Below are positions 16,634 through 25,342 of a stretch of 49,728 nt of DNA, one piece after another (the first letter of the stretch is position 1; each line of letters opens with the position of its first letter). Location of the stretch: assembly GCA_016278505.1 (NCBI GenBank), contig JADQBQ010000042.1:1-49728 (forward strand), read 5' to 3'. This DNA is from Clostridiales bacterium. Lineage in GTDB: Bacteria > Bacillota > Desulfotomaculia > Desulfotomaculales > VENG01. Position numbers and translations under genes: made by a program. Below the pieces are notes generated by a model. That model searched no databases and was not told where the DNA came from. It was given only the letters and a program-made list of their open reading frames with translations.

Positions 16634-16921
16634 CTATCCTTGCTGATCATATTTATTTAGAAGCTTAACAATTTCCTTGACCCTTTCGTCAACTACTTTA
16701 TAGCAGACTTCCAAACCCTTACGTTCCCCCTTTACTATTCCCTTTGACCTTAACACAGACAGCTGCTGTGATACAGTAGATTGGGGCAGATGCATACACT
16801 CGCGGATGGTGGTGACATTACATTGCTCCCGATCTAGCAGACCATTTACTATACATAGGCGTGTAGGATGTGCCAGCGCCTTCAAAAGTTCAGCTTGGTG
16901 TTCAAATTTCTTTATTTCCAC
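16634..16921 (-). CDS. ArsR-family winged-helix repressor
   Basis: 95 residues from GTG 16921 (AGGGG nine bases upstream); a TTG at 16930 would add three residues. Typical ArsR core: LLKALAHPTRLCIVNGLL, then the recognition helix QSTVSQQLSVLRSKGIVKGERKG and a VCYKVVDERV wing. Cysteines at CNVTTIREC and near the C-terminus (EVCYKV) could sense metal or redox state, but the classical ELCVCDL site is not present. It heads a probable operon with the Fe-S flavoprotein gene and may repress it. The AT-rich stretch just upstream (16931-17000) holds the likely promoter/operator. Confidence 0.9.
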   Translation of the reverse strand: MEIKKFEHQAELLKALAHPTRLCIVNGLLDREQCNVTTIRECMHLPQSTVSQQLSVLRSKGIVKGERKGLEVCYKVVDERVKEIVKLLNKYDQQG

Positions 16922-17007
16922 AATACACAACCCCTAACCAAGTTGATATCTATATAATTTATATTTGTATATTATAATATAATGTATCTAAAATCAACAA
17001 AAAAAGC

Positions 17008-17057
17008 AAAAAGGGGACAGGCACCTTTTTTAAATTCAAAAAAAGAGTCCCCTTTTT
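17008..17057. repeat. GGGGAC-type inverted repeat
   Basis: AAAAAGGGGAC at 17008 is matched in inverted form by GTCCCCTTTTT near 17047, around a spacer that includes GGGGACAGGCACC. It can act as a terminator for the LysR gene at 17083, but the same core appears in other intergenic places in the window. Confidence 0.6.
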
Positions 17058-17082
17058 GCTGTTAAGGGCATATTGCCAACTA

Positions 17083-17984
17083 TCATCTTAAATGCTGCAT
17101 TATATCATCAGCAAGAATAAATCTCTCAAATTCCGCACAGGCCTTGGATTCAAATTTACCCTTGTTCCTAATCAAATAAAATCCCCTGGTGACATTACAC
17201 CCTTTTACCCGTAAAGGCTTTAAACTACTAAGTTGCAGTTCTTTCCGCAGAGTCCATTTTGACATACAGCTGATACCCAAACCGGCTTCCACCGCCTCTT
17301 TGATGGCCTGAGTGCTGCCCAAAACGATTTGCCTTGAGGGGGTAAAAGATAACTTTTGCAAAGCTTTTTCCATAGCCAGCCTGGTGCCCGATCCCTCTTC
17401 ACGTAGAATAAATGTGTTTTCGGCAAGTTCTTTTTCGTCCACCATATTCCTTTTGGCCATGGGATGCTGCCTGGGCACCACAAAAACAAGCTCGTCCTGC
17501 AAAAATTCAGTGATTTCCAGGTGAGGGTCCTCTAACTCACCCTCAACTAACCCTATATCAATGCTTCCATCAAGGGTTTGTTCATGCATTTCCTCGGTGT
17601 TACCTATAACTACTGAAAGCTTTACTTCGGAATACTTTCTGGAAAAGGCAGCCAATAGGTGAGGCAATATATATTCGCCAATGGTCAGGCTCGCCCCTAT
17701 GGTTAGCTTTCCGGTCACTAGTTCCACTAAGTCTGCCACCGCGCGCTTGGCCACACCATGCATTTCCATTATTTCTCTGGCATATTTATACAATGTTGAA
17801 CCGGCCTGGGTTAATTCTACACGTTTACTTGAACGTTCAAATAACTTTGCCCCGTAATAAGCTTCCAGGCTGTGAATATGTTGGCTAATAGCCGGTTGAG
17901 ACAGGTTTAGTGCCTCAGCCGCCCGGGAAAAGTTTTTTTTTCTGCAACTGTGACAAAAATGTGCAGCTGGTTATCAATGGTCAA
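17083..17984 (-). pseudogene. LysR-family regulator with a one-base frameshift in an A9 run
   Basis: Reading from a TTG at 17984 behind AGGAGGAAATAAA gives a normal LysR helix-turn-helix start (IDNQLHIFVTVAE) that runs into nine A residues (17933-17941 on the complementary strand). As given, the frame then shifts and stops within nine codons. If one A is added, the reading continues as KNFSRAAEALNLSQPAISQ and on through FERSSKRVELTQAG into the long frame at 17793-17083, which holds the ligand-binding domain (GKLTIGASLTIGEYILPHLL, VEAGLGISCMSKW). The total of about 300 residues is normal for LysR. The break may be a sequencing error, a phase-variable tract, or a site corrected by slippage. The gene lies next to mtaB on the same strand; the ligand is unknown (the domain resembles CysB/CysL-type regulators). 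Confidence 0.85.
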
Positions 17985-18091
17985 TTTATTTCCTCCTGCA
18001 TTTCATTATCTTTTTCTTATTTTAACACTGGTGGTGTGCTTTAAACAATAACTTGATCACTACTTGAAAAAATTTTGTCGACTTTTAAGGA

Positions 18092-19417
18092 CTACCTTTC
18101 CATTTTTCCTGCAACACCCCGGTGGTCATACCCGCCGCATACCTTTACCTGCACTATTTCTCCCACTAAACTATCATCTTGAAGAGGAATGGTTACCCGC
18201 ACATTGTTACCGGATAGACCTTCTCCCTCAACTTGTCCGCCCACACTAACCAGGCGCTCAATCAATACGTCTAATGATCTACCCTGCATCTGAGCATAAA
18301 AATTACGGGCCAGCTTGGTATCCAGTGCCCACAGTTCTTCTAATCTTTGTTTTTTAATATCAGGGCGCACGGTTTCTTTAAACTCTACAGCAGGCGTACC
18401 GGGTCTGGGGGAATAAGGAAAAATATGCAGGCGGCTGAGCCGAAGGTTTTCAACTATATCCACTGTAGCCTGGTGGTCAATTTCTGTCTCTCCGGGAAAA
18501 CCCACGATAATGTCCGTATATACCGATAAATCCGGCATTAGCTCCTGTGCCTTTTTTACCACAGCGCAGAAATCTTCCCTTGCATATCTCCTGCCCATTC
18601 TCTTAAGCACTTTATTTGAACCGCTTTGCAGTGGAAGATATAAATGATGGCATACCCGTTTGCTTTGAGCTATTGTTTCCAAGAAGTTCTCATTTATGTC
18701 CATTGGTTCTATATAATTAAGCCGTACCCTAAAACGGCCCGGGAGTTTATCCAATACCTTGATTATTTTCACCAGATTCCAACCGGGGATGTCTTTTCCG
18801 TATATACCCAAATGGTTTCCGGCTAAAATGATTTCCCGGTGTCCCAGGTCAACAAAGTGCCGTACTTGCTTCAAGATTCTATCCGGGCTCATACTCCTAG
18901 GTTTGCCCCGGGCCCTGGCTACAATGCAGTAAGTGCAGAATTCGTCACAGCCCTCTTGAATTTTCACCACCGGCCTGGCCCGGCTGTAACGGGTCTCCAC
19001 CGGCATATCCTCAAATATTTCTTTTCCCCCGTGCTCCCTAACAAAATCCTCGGCTCCCTGCCGGCTTTTCCCCAATATTTGCCTGATCAACTGCGGCAGT
19101 TTTTTCCTGCCTGTAGTACCAATCAGCATATCTGCCTCCGGAAGTTCCTCTTTCAACTGACGGTGGTACACCTGGGGATAGCAGCCGGCCATAACCGTAA
19201 GACCTACCGGGTTTTCCCGCTTAGCTTTTCTTATGACCCTTCTCGCCTCTGCCGCAGCCGGGCCGGTAACCACGCAGCTATTAACAATGATGATCTCCGC
19301 CGGGCCCGATGTCTCTATAAAACCTGCTTTTTTCATGGACGAACTTATGGCTTCAGACTCGTACTGGCTTACAGGACATCCAAAGTTTATTACTTTAAAC
19401 GTTACGTTCAATTCCAT
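18092..19417 (-). CDS. mtaB: tRNA (t6A37) methylthiotransferase MtaB
   Basis: 441 residues, ATG behind AGGAGTTAAG. The N-terminal UPF0004 domain has three conserved cysteines (NFGCPVSQYES, NSCVVTGPA, AGCYPQV). The radical-SAM domain has CDEFCTYC (CxxxCxxC) followed by ARGKPRS and the LPLQSGSNKVLKRMGRRY block, then YTDIIVGFPGETE. A C-terminal TRAM-like domain contains VGEIVQVKV. The ARARGKPRS stretch and the start of the first motif fit MtaB rather than MiaB or RimO. It adds a methylthio group to t6A at position 37 of tRNAs that read ANN codons, using two [4Fe-4S] clusters. Single gene; the broken LysR gene begins 107 bases downstream. Confidence 0.92.
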   Translation of the reverse strand: MELNVTFKVINFGCPVSQYESEAISSSMKKAGFIETSGPAEIIIVNSCVVTGPAAAEARRVIRKAKRENPVGLTVMAGCYPQVYHRQLKEELPEADMLIGTTGRKKLPQLIRQILGKSRQGAEDFVREHGGKEIFEDMPVETRYSRARPVVKIQEGCDEFCTYCIVARARGKPRSMSPDRILKQVRHFVDLGHREIILAGNHLGIYGKDIPGWNLVKIIKVLDKLPGRFRVRLNYIEPMDINENFLETIAQSKRVCHHLYLPLQSGSNKVLKRMGRRYAREDFCAVVKKAQELMPDLSVYTDIIVGFPGETEIDHQATVDIVENLRLSRLHIFPYSPRPGTPAVEFKETVRPDIKKQRLEELWALDTKLARNFYAQMQGRSLDVLIERLVSVGGQVEGEGLSGNNVRVTIPLQDDSLVGEIVQVKVCGGYDHRGVAGKMER

Positions 19418-19465
19418 TGAACTTAACTCCTAAAAAAAATAACTGACAGCATATATTTTAACATA

Positions 19466-19492
19466 AGAAAACCTTGCGGGAATACAAGGTTT
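19466..19492 (-). terminator. Weak intrinsic terminator after the DUF3231-like gene
   Basis: An 8-bp stem AAACCTTG/CAAGGTTT with an 8-base loop lies 11 bases past the stop of the leftward gene at 19503; the following U-tract is short (TTCTTA). Confidence 0.55.
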
Positions 19493-19502
19493 AATGTCTT
19501 AC

Positions 19503-20477
19503 CTAAGTTTTATAAGCCGGTGCTGGATTGAGCCATCCCTTAAGCTTACCTAATTTAATATACCTGCCTAGAATATCAATTTCTTCCATAAGTAGATTTT
19601 TGAAAATCTTTCGAATCCTTCCGTTATACGTACATTGTTTGAGTGATGCTACATGTACTACAGATGCCCCTTGTAATCCGATCAAAATCATGCGGTACAT
19701 GTAATTGTCCTCAAACAAGTCGGTTCTGTCAGGGGCAATAATAGCATCTGGCATTTTAGGGGGAGCCACAATGCCAAAATGTTTGATTTCATTTTCCAGC
19801 ATTTTTGCCTGTGATGTCAGGGTAAGAAGACCCTTTTCCAGAACAAGCTTAAAATCCACATCGTGGGCATAGGCATGGTATAACCTTGTTTGTTCTATAT
19901 TATCGTAGCGTAGACATAGGTGATCCCACAGGTGATAAGCCTCTGCGGCACTAATCTTTTCTTTGACCGTTATAGGTACACTAAGGTAACGGGGACATTT
20001 TTTTATCCACCCTTTAAGAGTCATATAATCAACAACCCTTGTTTCTCTGTCTATTGCTTCCTTTGTCATCTTGCTAACCACAGTGCGCACCTCATCGTTA
20101 GTCATGCAACTCCTCAACATTCTTAAAAGGTTTTCAAGGTGCTCCTGCATATATAAGAGAATCTCACCGGCAATGAACTGGTCGGTAAACATTTCAATAT
20201 TGCATGGCGGAGGACCAATCTCTCTGTTCGGATCAGGGGCTTGGACCTGATATTTATTCATTATTTTTTTTAATATCGAAACATTTTCATTAAGCTCACC
20301 GATAAAGTGTTTTATAAGTAGCTTTAAGTCTGTATCATGAGTAAAATGCTGCAAAATTAATAAACGTTCAATTTCGTGGTACTTAGAATTCAAAATATCC
20401 CACAAATTAAACGCTTCCTGGGCATCTATCAGTGCAGGTTGTTTTTGCAATTTATCCTTTATTATTTCTAGCACCAT
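19503..20477 (-). CDS. DUF3231-like tandem ferritin-fold protein (coat-protein-like)
   Basis: 324 residues, ATG behind GGGAGG. The protein consists of two similar halves (about 1-160 and 165-324). Each starts with a conserved block: EAFNLWDILNSKYHEIERL then HFTHDTDLKLLI in the first, EAYHLWDHLCLRYDNIEQT then YAHDVDFKLVLE in the second. Each continues with P-P-x-x-x-D and F-T/E-D-x-(F/Y) helices. The pattern fits DUF3231, a CotF-related four-helix family found in spore formers. The H/D/E positions resemble a ferritin-like arrangement, but metal binding is not proven. It is alone between terminators. A role in the spore coat is suggested by the family only. Confidence 0.75.
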   Translation of the reverse strand: MVLEIIKDKLQKQPALIDAQEAFNLWDILNSKYHEIERLLILQHFTHDTDLKLLIKHFIGELNENVSILKKIMNKYQVQAPDPNREIGPPPCNIEMFTDQFIAGEILLYMQEHLENLLRMLRSCMTNDEVRTVVSKMTKEAIDRETRVVDYMTLKGWIKKCPRYLSVPITVKEKISAAEAYHLWDHLCLRYDNIEQTRLYHAYAHDVDFKLVLEKGLLTLTSQAKMLENEIKHFGIVAPPKMPDAIIAPDRTDLFEDNYMYRMILIGLQGASVVHVASLKQCTYNGRIRKIFKNLLMEEIDILGRYIKLGKLKGWLNPAPAYKT

Positions 20478-20566
20478 TTTTAAGGGAAACCTCCCAATAA
20501 ATTATCAAAAATAGTTTACCCAAGGGGCATAAGCTTTATTAACAGGCTATGGGGTCAGGTGGCAAG

Positions 20567-20590
20567 CGGGGACGGTTCTTGCTTGCCCTT
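20567..20590. repeat. REP-like GGGGACGGTTCT motif
   Basis: GGCAAGCGGGGACGGTTCTTGCTTGCC contains GGCAAGC at one end and GCTTGCC at the other, forming a small hairpin around GGGGACGGTTCT. Such motifs recur in intergenic DNA of many Firmicutes. No gene covers it. Confidence 0.5.
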
Positions 20591-20620
20591 TTAAATCCTT
20601 TTCATAAAAAAACAAACTAA

Positions 20621-20649
20621 AAAACCGGTGCCTTTTCAGGTCACCGGTC
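20621..20649 (-). terminator. Intrinsic terminator after the 331-residue unknown gene
   Basis: Minus-strand stem ACCGGTGACCT/AGGCACCGGT (one bulge) with a short A-rich loop, followed by TTTTTT. It lies 15 bases past the stop at 20664. Confidence 0.8.
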
Positions 20650-20663
20650 GGTGAAAGACTGGG

Positions 20664-21659
20664 TTAACTGTTCTTCCCCTCTTCCAGCTGTGAAATCTTT
20701 TCCCCGCATTCTTTGGATAAGCGGGAAAAAAGCTGTTCCCGGAAATACATGCCATAACCGCGCACATCTTTGGGCAGGTTTTTGATAATATCTCCCCGTT
20801 CCACCTTTCGCCGCCGGTAATATAAATCCAGATCTACAAATCTAAATCCCTGGGCGTTATACTCCAGGCCCAGCAAAACCTGTTTCAACTCCAGTGGCTC
20901 CAGGGTAGTGAAAAGCCTTACCTGGTAGGCAACCACCGAAAAAAGAGCAAGGGCGTGATCTCTGGTCCAGGTTTCTCCCAGAATCAGCCCTGCTTCCAGA
21001 TCCTCCAGGGCCTGAACCAGACGGCGGTAATGAATTTCGTACTGTTCATCAACATCGTAGATATTTATTCTTACCTCGTGCCACTGACCGCTTTCTAACC
21101 CTACAGTAAAATAGCGGACCGCTTCCTGCCGCAACTCCCTGTACATTTCCGGCACCTGCCGCTTAACCAGTAACACGGAAAGAACTTCATCCACCCGGAT
21201 AGGCCTGCTTACCGGGCGGTCGGTAAACACTATTACAGTATCATCAGCCTCTCCCTGACTAACGGCATTACCCAGTTCAAGTTTCTCCGCCCCGTAATAA
21301 TCCTGTACCGTTTCAATAACCTTTTGGCCATCACGGGGCACCCGCTGCACCAGCATCCCGGGACCCAATTCGGCCCTGGAAATTATCTTACCGACTTCTG
21401 TATTAAATAAGCGAGACAAGGTAACCGAGGATCCCACAGGAAGCAAAACAACCTCCCTATCCGCGGCACTAACCTGCCGGCTGTCCGGTGGCGTTACCAA
21501 AACAATGGTATTTGCTTCTCCTGCAATCTCCATGGCTTCAGTAAAAGACATAATTTTGCCTTGTAATACTTCAACCAGTTTCTCCCTTAATTTGGCCTCA
21601 GCTTCAGTACGCAAAAATAAAAAGCGCGGCCCGGTACGAACAAAAATCACCTTATTCAC
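20664..21659 (-). CDS. Uncharacterised protein paired with a metallophosphoesterase
   Basis: 331 residues, GTG at 21659; a second in-frame GTG three codons on has GGGGGTGA in better position. No signal peptide or membrane helix, no cysteine motif. The middle (IRVDEVLSVLLVKRQVPEMYRELRQ, VRINIYDVDEQYEIHYRRLVQALEDL) is charged and probably alpha/beta. The C-terminus is rich in E and K (LSKECGEKISQLEEG) and may be helical. It starts six bases after the phosphoesterase stop, so the two are co-translated and probably work together. I do not recognise the family. Confidence 0.75.
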   Translation of the reverse strand: MNKVIFVRTGPRFLFLRTEAEAKLREKLVEVLQGKIMSFTEAMEIAGEANTIVLVTPPDSRQVSAADREVVLLPVGSSVTLSRLFNTEVGKIISRAELGPGMLVQRVPRDGQKVIETVQDYYGAEKLELGNAVSQGEADDTVIVFTDRPVSRPIRVDEVLSVLLVKRQVPEMYRELRQEAVRYFTVGLESGQWHEVRINIYDVDEQYEIHYRRLVQALEDLEAGLILGETWTRDHALALFSVVAYQVRLFTTLEPLELKQVLLGLEYNAQGFRFVDLDLYYRRRKVERGDIIKNLPKDVRGYGMYFREQLFSRLSKECGEKISQLEEGKNS

Positions 21660-21665
21660 CCCCGG

Positions 21666-22295
21666 TTAAACCGTCCTGGGAATTCCATAGCCGTTATGCA
21701 ATTTTCGGTCATAATTAACGGTTAAAGGATAAGAAATCTTTTCTACCCGCCCCGAAGGGCAAAGAATAACGTTTACATTCTTTAAACCATTTAAATAAAC
21801 TGCGTTACCGCCGGAACCACCGGAAAAGTTGTGTCCGTACAATCTGTACCCGGCTGTATCAGGCAGCCGTGATTTAGTATGGGCCAACCCCAAAGACACT
21901 CCTTTAACCGACAGTACATCTCCCTCTGATAACAGTCGAGTTTTTTCCGTGTTGTGGCTGACCACTTGAAAGCAGTCATGGTTACCCGGCACAATATAAA
22001 CCTCACCGGCCGGTGACCCTTCCATCATGTGCAGGAAAGGGATTACTGCCTCACTATACGCATCTAAATAACCCGGATCAATCTCCAGCTTAATATCATC
22101 AGCCAGGTCACCCGTGTGCACAAGTATATCCGGCTTTAAAACATCCAAAAGGATTTCAATAGCCGGGTATAATGTTGTGGGAGTATCACTGATGTGTAAA
22201 ATCTTGGTTTCACTGCTATACAAAAGTCCTGACGGGACATGAAACCGCCCGGTCAGCCGGTTTAAAACATATTTTACGTTATTCAGTACGGACAT
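21666..22295 (-). CDS. Calcineurin-like metallophosphoesterase with altered first motif
   Basis: 209 residues from ATG 22295, chosen because GGAGGTGA precedes it; a longer frame starts at 22322. Metallophosphoesterase motifs are present in order: ILHISDTPTT, DILVHTGDLADD (GD), EVYIVPGNHD (GNHD), GLAHTKS (H), LYGHNFSG (GH). The first motif, normally D-x-H, reads D-T-P, so one metal ligand is replaced. The basic N-terminus (NNVKYVLNRLTGRFHV) is not a signal peptide. Substrate unknown. It is the first gene of a two-gene unit with the uncharacterised 331-residue protein. Confidence 0.85.
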   Translation of the reverse strand: MSVLNNVKYVLNRLTGRFHVPSGLLYSSETKILHISDTPTTLYPAIEILLDVLKPDILVHTGDLADDIKLEIDPGYLDAYSEAVIPFLHMMEGSPAGEVYIVPGNHDCFQVVSHNTEKTRLLSEGDVLSVKGVSLGLAHTKSRLPDTAGYRLYGHNFSGGSGGNAVYLNGLKNVNVILCPSGRVEKISYPLTVNYDRKLHNGYGIPRTV

Positions 22296-22375
22296 GGCGA
22301 TTTCACCTCCCACCACAATCATTTAGTTATAATAAATATAATGGCCGTTACATGTCCGGGTCAACTATAATTTCT

Positions 22376-24835
22376 CTAGATAAACAGATTAACATTGGAT
22401 TGTTCCGCCTCACCAAGGTAAGCCGCCACTCCGCCAATTTCAACTCCTTCTATTAGCTCTTCCTCTTTGATGCCCATTACGTCCATGGACATTGAACAAG
22501 CAACCAGCTTTACACCGGCTTCCCTGGCCTGTACTATTAATTCTTCCAGAGAGGACACATTTTTCTTTTTCATAACACCCCTAATCATACCGGGACCCAT
22601 TCCGAACATGTTCATATTGGATAATTGAAGCTTTTTACTGCCCCTGGGCATCATCATGCCAAACATTTTTTCCATAAATGTTTTATTAACCTTGGGCGGA
22701 GAATCCTTTCTCAATATATTAAGCCCCCAGAAGGTAAAAAACATAGTAACCGGCCGTCCCATTGCCGCTGCACCATTGGCAATAATGAAAGAGGCAATAG
22801 CCTTATCCAGCTCACCGTCAAAAACTATAATTGATTTACCCTGGGGAAGCTGGGCCGCCGGTGCCGCACAGCAGGAATCGGCCGCACCGGTTTTGGTTCC
22901 TTTCATTATATAGGCAACAAAAGCTCGCTCTGCCTTTTCTGCACCTAATAAAGTATTTCCCGTCCTTTGACACCATGCCTTTATATCTGTGCTAAAAGCC
23001 GGGTCAGTCACATGAACCTCCAATACTTCTCCCTCTTCAATATTCTCTATTTCCTTATAAACCCGCATTACTGGACCCGGGCACTGTAGACCGCAGGCAT
23101 CAATTTTCACATTTTTGGCGTTTTCCCTTACCTTATCAAGATTCGGCTCTTCCTGGTCGGTCATTTGCTCGTTCATTGGCACTCCCTCACCATACCGATT
23201 ATTTTTAGCCAGGTGGACATCATAACCGCCGCTCAAGTTACAAGCGTCAAAACCTTTTTGATGCAATATACGGTAAGCAATATATCCCCTCAGACCTATT
23301 TTACAATAAATAACAACCTTTTTGTCTTTAGGCACTTCATTTATTCTGGCCCGCAGATCATCCACGGGTATATTTACCGCGCCCTCCATGTAACCATTTT
23401 CGTATTCTTCCCTGGTACGCACATCCAGCAAAAAGAAATTGTCCTTGTTAAGGGCCTCTAATTCCTCCAGGTGAATAACTTTTACATCACCTTTTAAAAT
23501 ATTGGCCGCAGTAAAACCGGCCATATTCACCGGGTCCTTTGCCGATGAGTAGGGCGGGGCATAGGCAAGTTCCAGTTCCTCCAGGTCGTACACTGTCAGG
23601 CCATGCCTTACGGCTGCTGCTAAAACGTCGATTCTTTTATCCACGCCTTCCCGTCCCACTATCTGGGCTCCTAATATCTTGCCGTCATTTGGCTGGAAAA
23701 TTAACTTAATGGTTAATACAAAGGAACCCGGGTAATATCCCGCGTTAGAAGGGGAATGGGTGTAAGACTTTTGATAAGGTATATTTAATCTCTGCAGCGT
23801 TTTTTCATTATTTCCCGTAGCGGCACCGGTTAAATCAAAGACTTTAATAATCGATGTGCCCTGTGAACCTGCAAAGCTAACTTCTCTCCCACAAAGATTA
23901 TCCGCGGCTATCCTGCCCTGCTTATTTGCCGGCCCCGCAAGGGGGATCAAGGTAGAATATTCATTTACAATATCCTTTACTTCCACTGCATCACCAACTG
24001 CATATATGAAGGGGTCCGACGTCCTTAAATATTCATCGACCTTGATGCCGCCCCTTTCACCCAAGTCCAGTCCTGCCTCTTGTGCCAGCTTGGTCTCAGG
24101 CTTAACGCCGATGGCCATAATAACCATGTCCGCTGCTACTTTATCTCCGCTCCGCAACACAACTTCTATGTTTTCCCGCCCTTTGAATTCAGACACGCCA
24201 TCGCCGGTTATTACTTTTACACCATTATCCACTAAATGTTTTTCCAACATCCTGGCCATTTCCAGGTCCAAGGGAGCAGTAATCTGGTCCGCCGCTTCAA
24301 TCACAACTACATCCGAGCCCACTTCTTTTAGATTCTCAGCCATTTCAACGCCTATAAACCCGCCACCGATTACTGCCGCCTGCTTAGGCTTTTCCTGATC
24401 TACGTGGCCTTTTATTCTATCCACATCAGCCATGTTTCTTAGAGTATAAATACCGTCCATATCTATACCCGGTATAGGAGGAACAACAGGAGCCGCTCCC
24501 GGAGACAGTATCAGGTAGTCATAACTCTCCCGGTAGGTTTCACCATTGGTAATAATTTCTACTTCTTTTTTGACCCTATCAATTCTGGTAACTTCACTTT
24601 GGACCCTGATATCAATGTTAAACCTTGCTTCCATACCTTCTTCCGTCTGCACTAAAAGCTTATCTCTTTCCGTAATCACACCGCCTACGTAATAAGGTAG
24701 ACCGCAGTTGGCAAAGGAGACATAGTCTCCCCTTTCCAACATAATTATTTGGGCATCTTCGTCAAGCCGTCTAAGCCTTGCCGCCGCGCTTGCCCCACCG
24801 GCAACACCGCCTATAATTAAAACCTTCTTGGGCAT
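22376..24835 (-). CDS. CoA-disulfide reductase / rhodanese / TusA / DsrE four-domain fusion
   Basis: 819 residues, ATG behind AAGGAG. Domains in order: a FAD/NAD(P)H-dependent CoA-disulfide (persulfide) reductase at 1-450, with IIGGVAGGASAAARLRR and the single redox cysteine C44 in SFANCGLPYY; a rhodanese at about 455-550 with the active cysteine in VIYCKIGLRGY; a TusA-like sulfur carrier at about 575-645 (DACGLQCPGPVMR); and a DsrE-like domain at 660-819 (KSIIVFDGELDKAIASF, then CSMSMDVMGI). All expected cysteines are present. Such fusions pass persulfide sulfur from a carrier to CoA and are common in anaerobic sulfur metabolisers. The gene is alone, with an AT-rich promoter region in front. 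Confidence 0.95.
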   Translation of the reverse strand: MPKKVLIIGGVAGGASAAARLRRLDEDAQIIMLERGDYVSFANCGLPYYVGGVITERDKLLVQTEEGMEARFNIDIRVQSEVTRIDRVKKEVEIITNGETYRESYDYLILSPGAAPVVPPIPGIDMDGIYTLRNMADVDRIKGHVDQEKPKQAAVIGGGFIGVEMAENLKEVGSDVVVIEAADQITAPLDLEMARMLEKHLVDNGVKVITGDGVSEFKGRENIEVVLRSGDKVAADMVIMAIGVKPETKLAQEAGLDLGERGGIKVDEYLRTSDPFIYAVGDAVEVKDIVNEYSTLIPLAGPANKQGRIAADNLCGREVSFAGSQGTSIIKVFDLTGAATGNNEKTLQRLNIPYQKSYTHSPSNAGYYPGSFVLTIKLIFQPNDGKILGAQIVGREGVDKRIDVLAAAVRHGLTVYDLEELELAYAPPYSSAKDPVNMAGFTAANILKGDVKVIHLEELEALNKDNFFLLDVRTREEYENGYMEGAVNIPVDDLRARINEVPKDKKVVIYCKIGLRGYIAYRILHQKGFDACNLSGGYDVHLAKNNRYGEGVPMNEQMTDQEEPNLDKVRENAKNVKIDACGLQCPGPVMRVYKEIENIEEGEVLEVHVTDPAFSTDIKAWCQRTGNTLLGAEKAERAFVAYIMKGTKTGAADSCCAAPAAQLPQGKSIIVFDGELDKAIASFIIANGAAAMGRPVTMFFTFWGLNILRKDSPPKVNKTFMEKMFGMMMPRGSKKLQLSNMNMFGMGPGMIRGVMKKKNVSSLEELIVQAREAGVKLVACSMSMDVMGIKEEELIEGVEIGGVAAYLGEAEQSNVNLFI

Positions 24836-25012
24836 TATTTAACACTCCTTACATCCAGCTATTTATATATTACAGTTACTCTATATTAGAATATACAAAC
24901 ATAATAGCACTGTCAATACCTATCTCAATCCTGTCCCGCGGATGACAGTCTAAACTTGGTGAATATTATAAAATCTATAATATATAGAATTGATCAGCAG
25001 GAGGTTAAGTCA

Positions 25013-25276
25013 ATGAAACATCCTACAAACACCCATATAATCTTTGCTAGCTCCTTTCAAGAAGCTAAGAAGAAGTACCAAAGTATGGACATTAAAACAA
25101 AAGATCCCAAACCAAACCTAGAATGCTTTAAAGTAACAGAGTTGGATGATTTTGACCTTTCCGAGGACTTTAATTTTGTGGGAGAAATCTCGGTATCCCC
25201 GCCGATTATGGAAACTATACGTAAAGACCCATCTAAAGCCTTCGTTTTGTACTGCATGGAGAATGTGGCACATTAG
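25013..25276 (+). CDS. Small uncharacterised protein (87 aa)
   Basis: 87 residues from the ATG at 25013, which follows AGGAGGTTAAGTCA; the same frame continues up to 24956 but without a ribosome-binding site. The sequence has no membrane segment, is mixed charged, and contains FASSFQEAKKKYQSMDI and KDPSKAFVLYCMENVAH. It may form a small alpha/beta fold. It is divergent from the CoA-disulfide reductase fusion and ends just before a strong bidirectional terminator. I do not recognise a family. Confidence 0.7.
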   Translation: MKHPTNTHIIFASSFQEAKKKYQSMDIKTKDPKPNLECFKVTELDDFDLSEDFNFVGEISVSPPIMETIRKDPSKAFVLYCMENVAH

Positions 25277-25293
25277 GGAAAGCGCCCAGTATA

Positions 25294-25342
25294 TAAAAAG
25301 AGAAGGGACAGCCCTTTTTCAAAAGGGCTGTCCCTTCTCTTT
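25294..25342. terminator. Strong bidirectional terminator
   Basis: Perfect stem of about 20 bp (GAGAAGGGACAGCCCTTTT and complement, loop TCA) flanked by A- and T-runs. It serves the small plus-strand gene and the leftward ABC operon, which converge here. Confidence 0.9.

Noticed and set aside
18071-18079. TTTGTCGAC resembling a Spo0A box upstream of the broken LysR gene
   Set aside because: A single short match in an AT-rich gap is expected by chance.
23856-24398. 180-codon open frame on the plus strand
   Set aside because: Antisense to the CoA-disulfide reductase domain, whose motifs are unmistakable; no start signal and a serine/threonine/proline-rich product typical of antisense reading.
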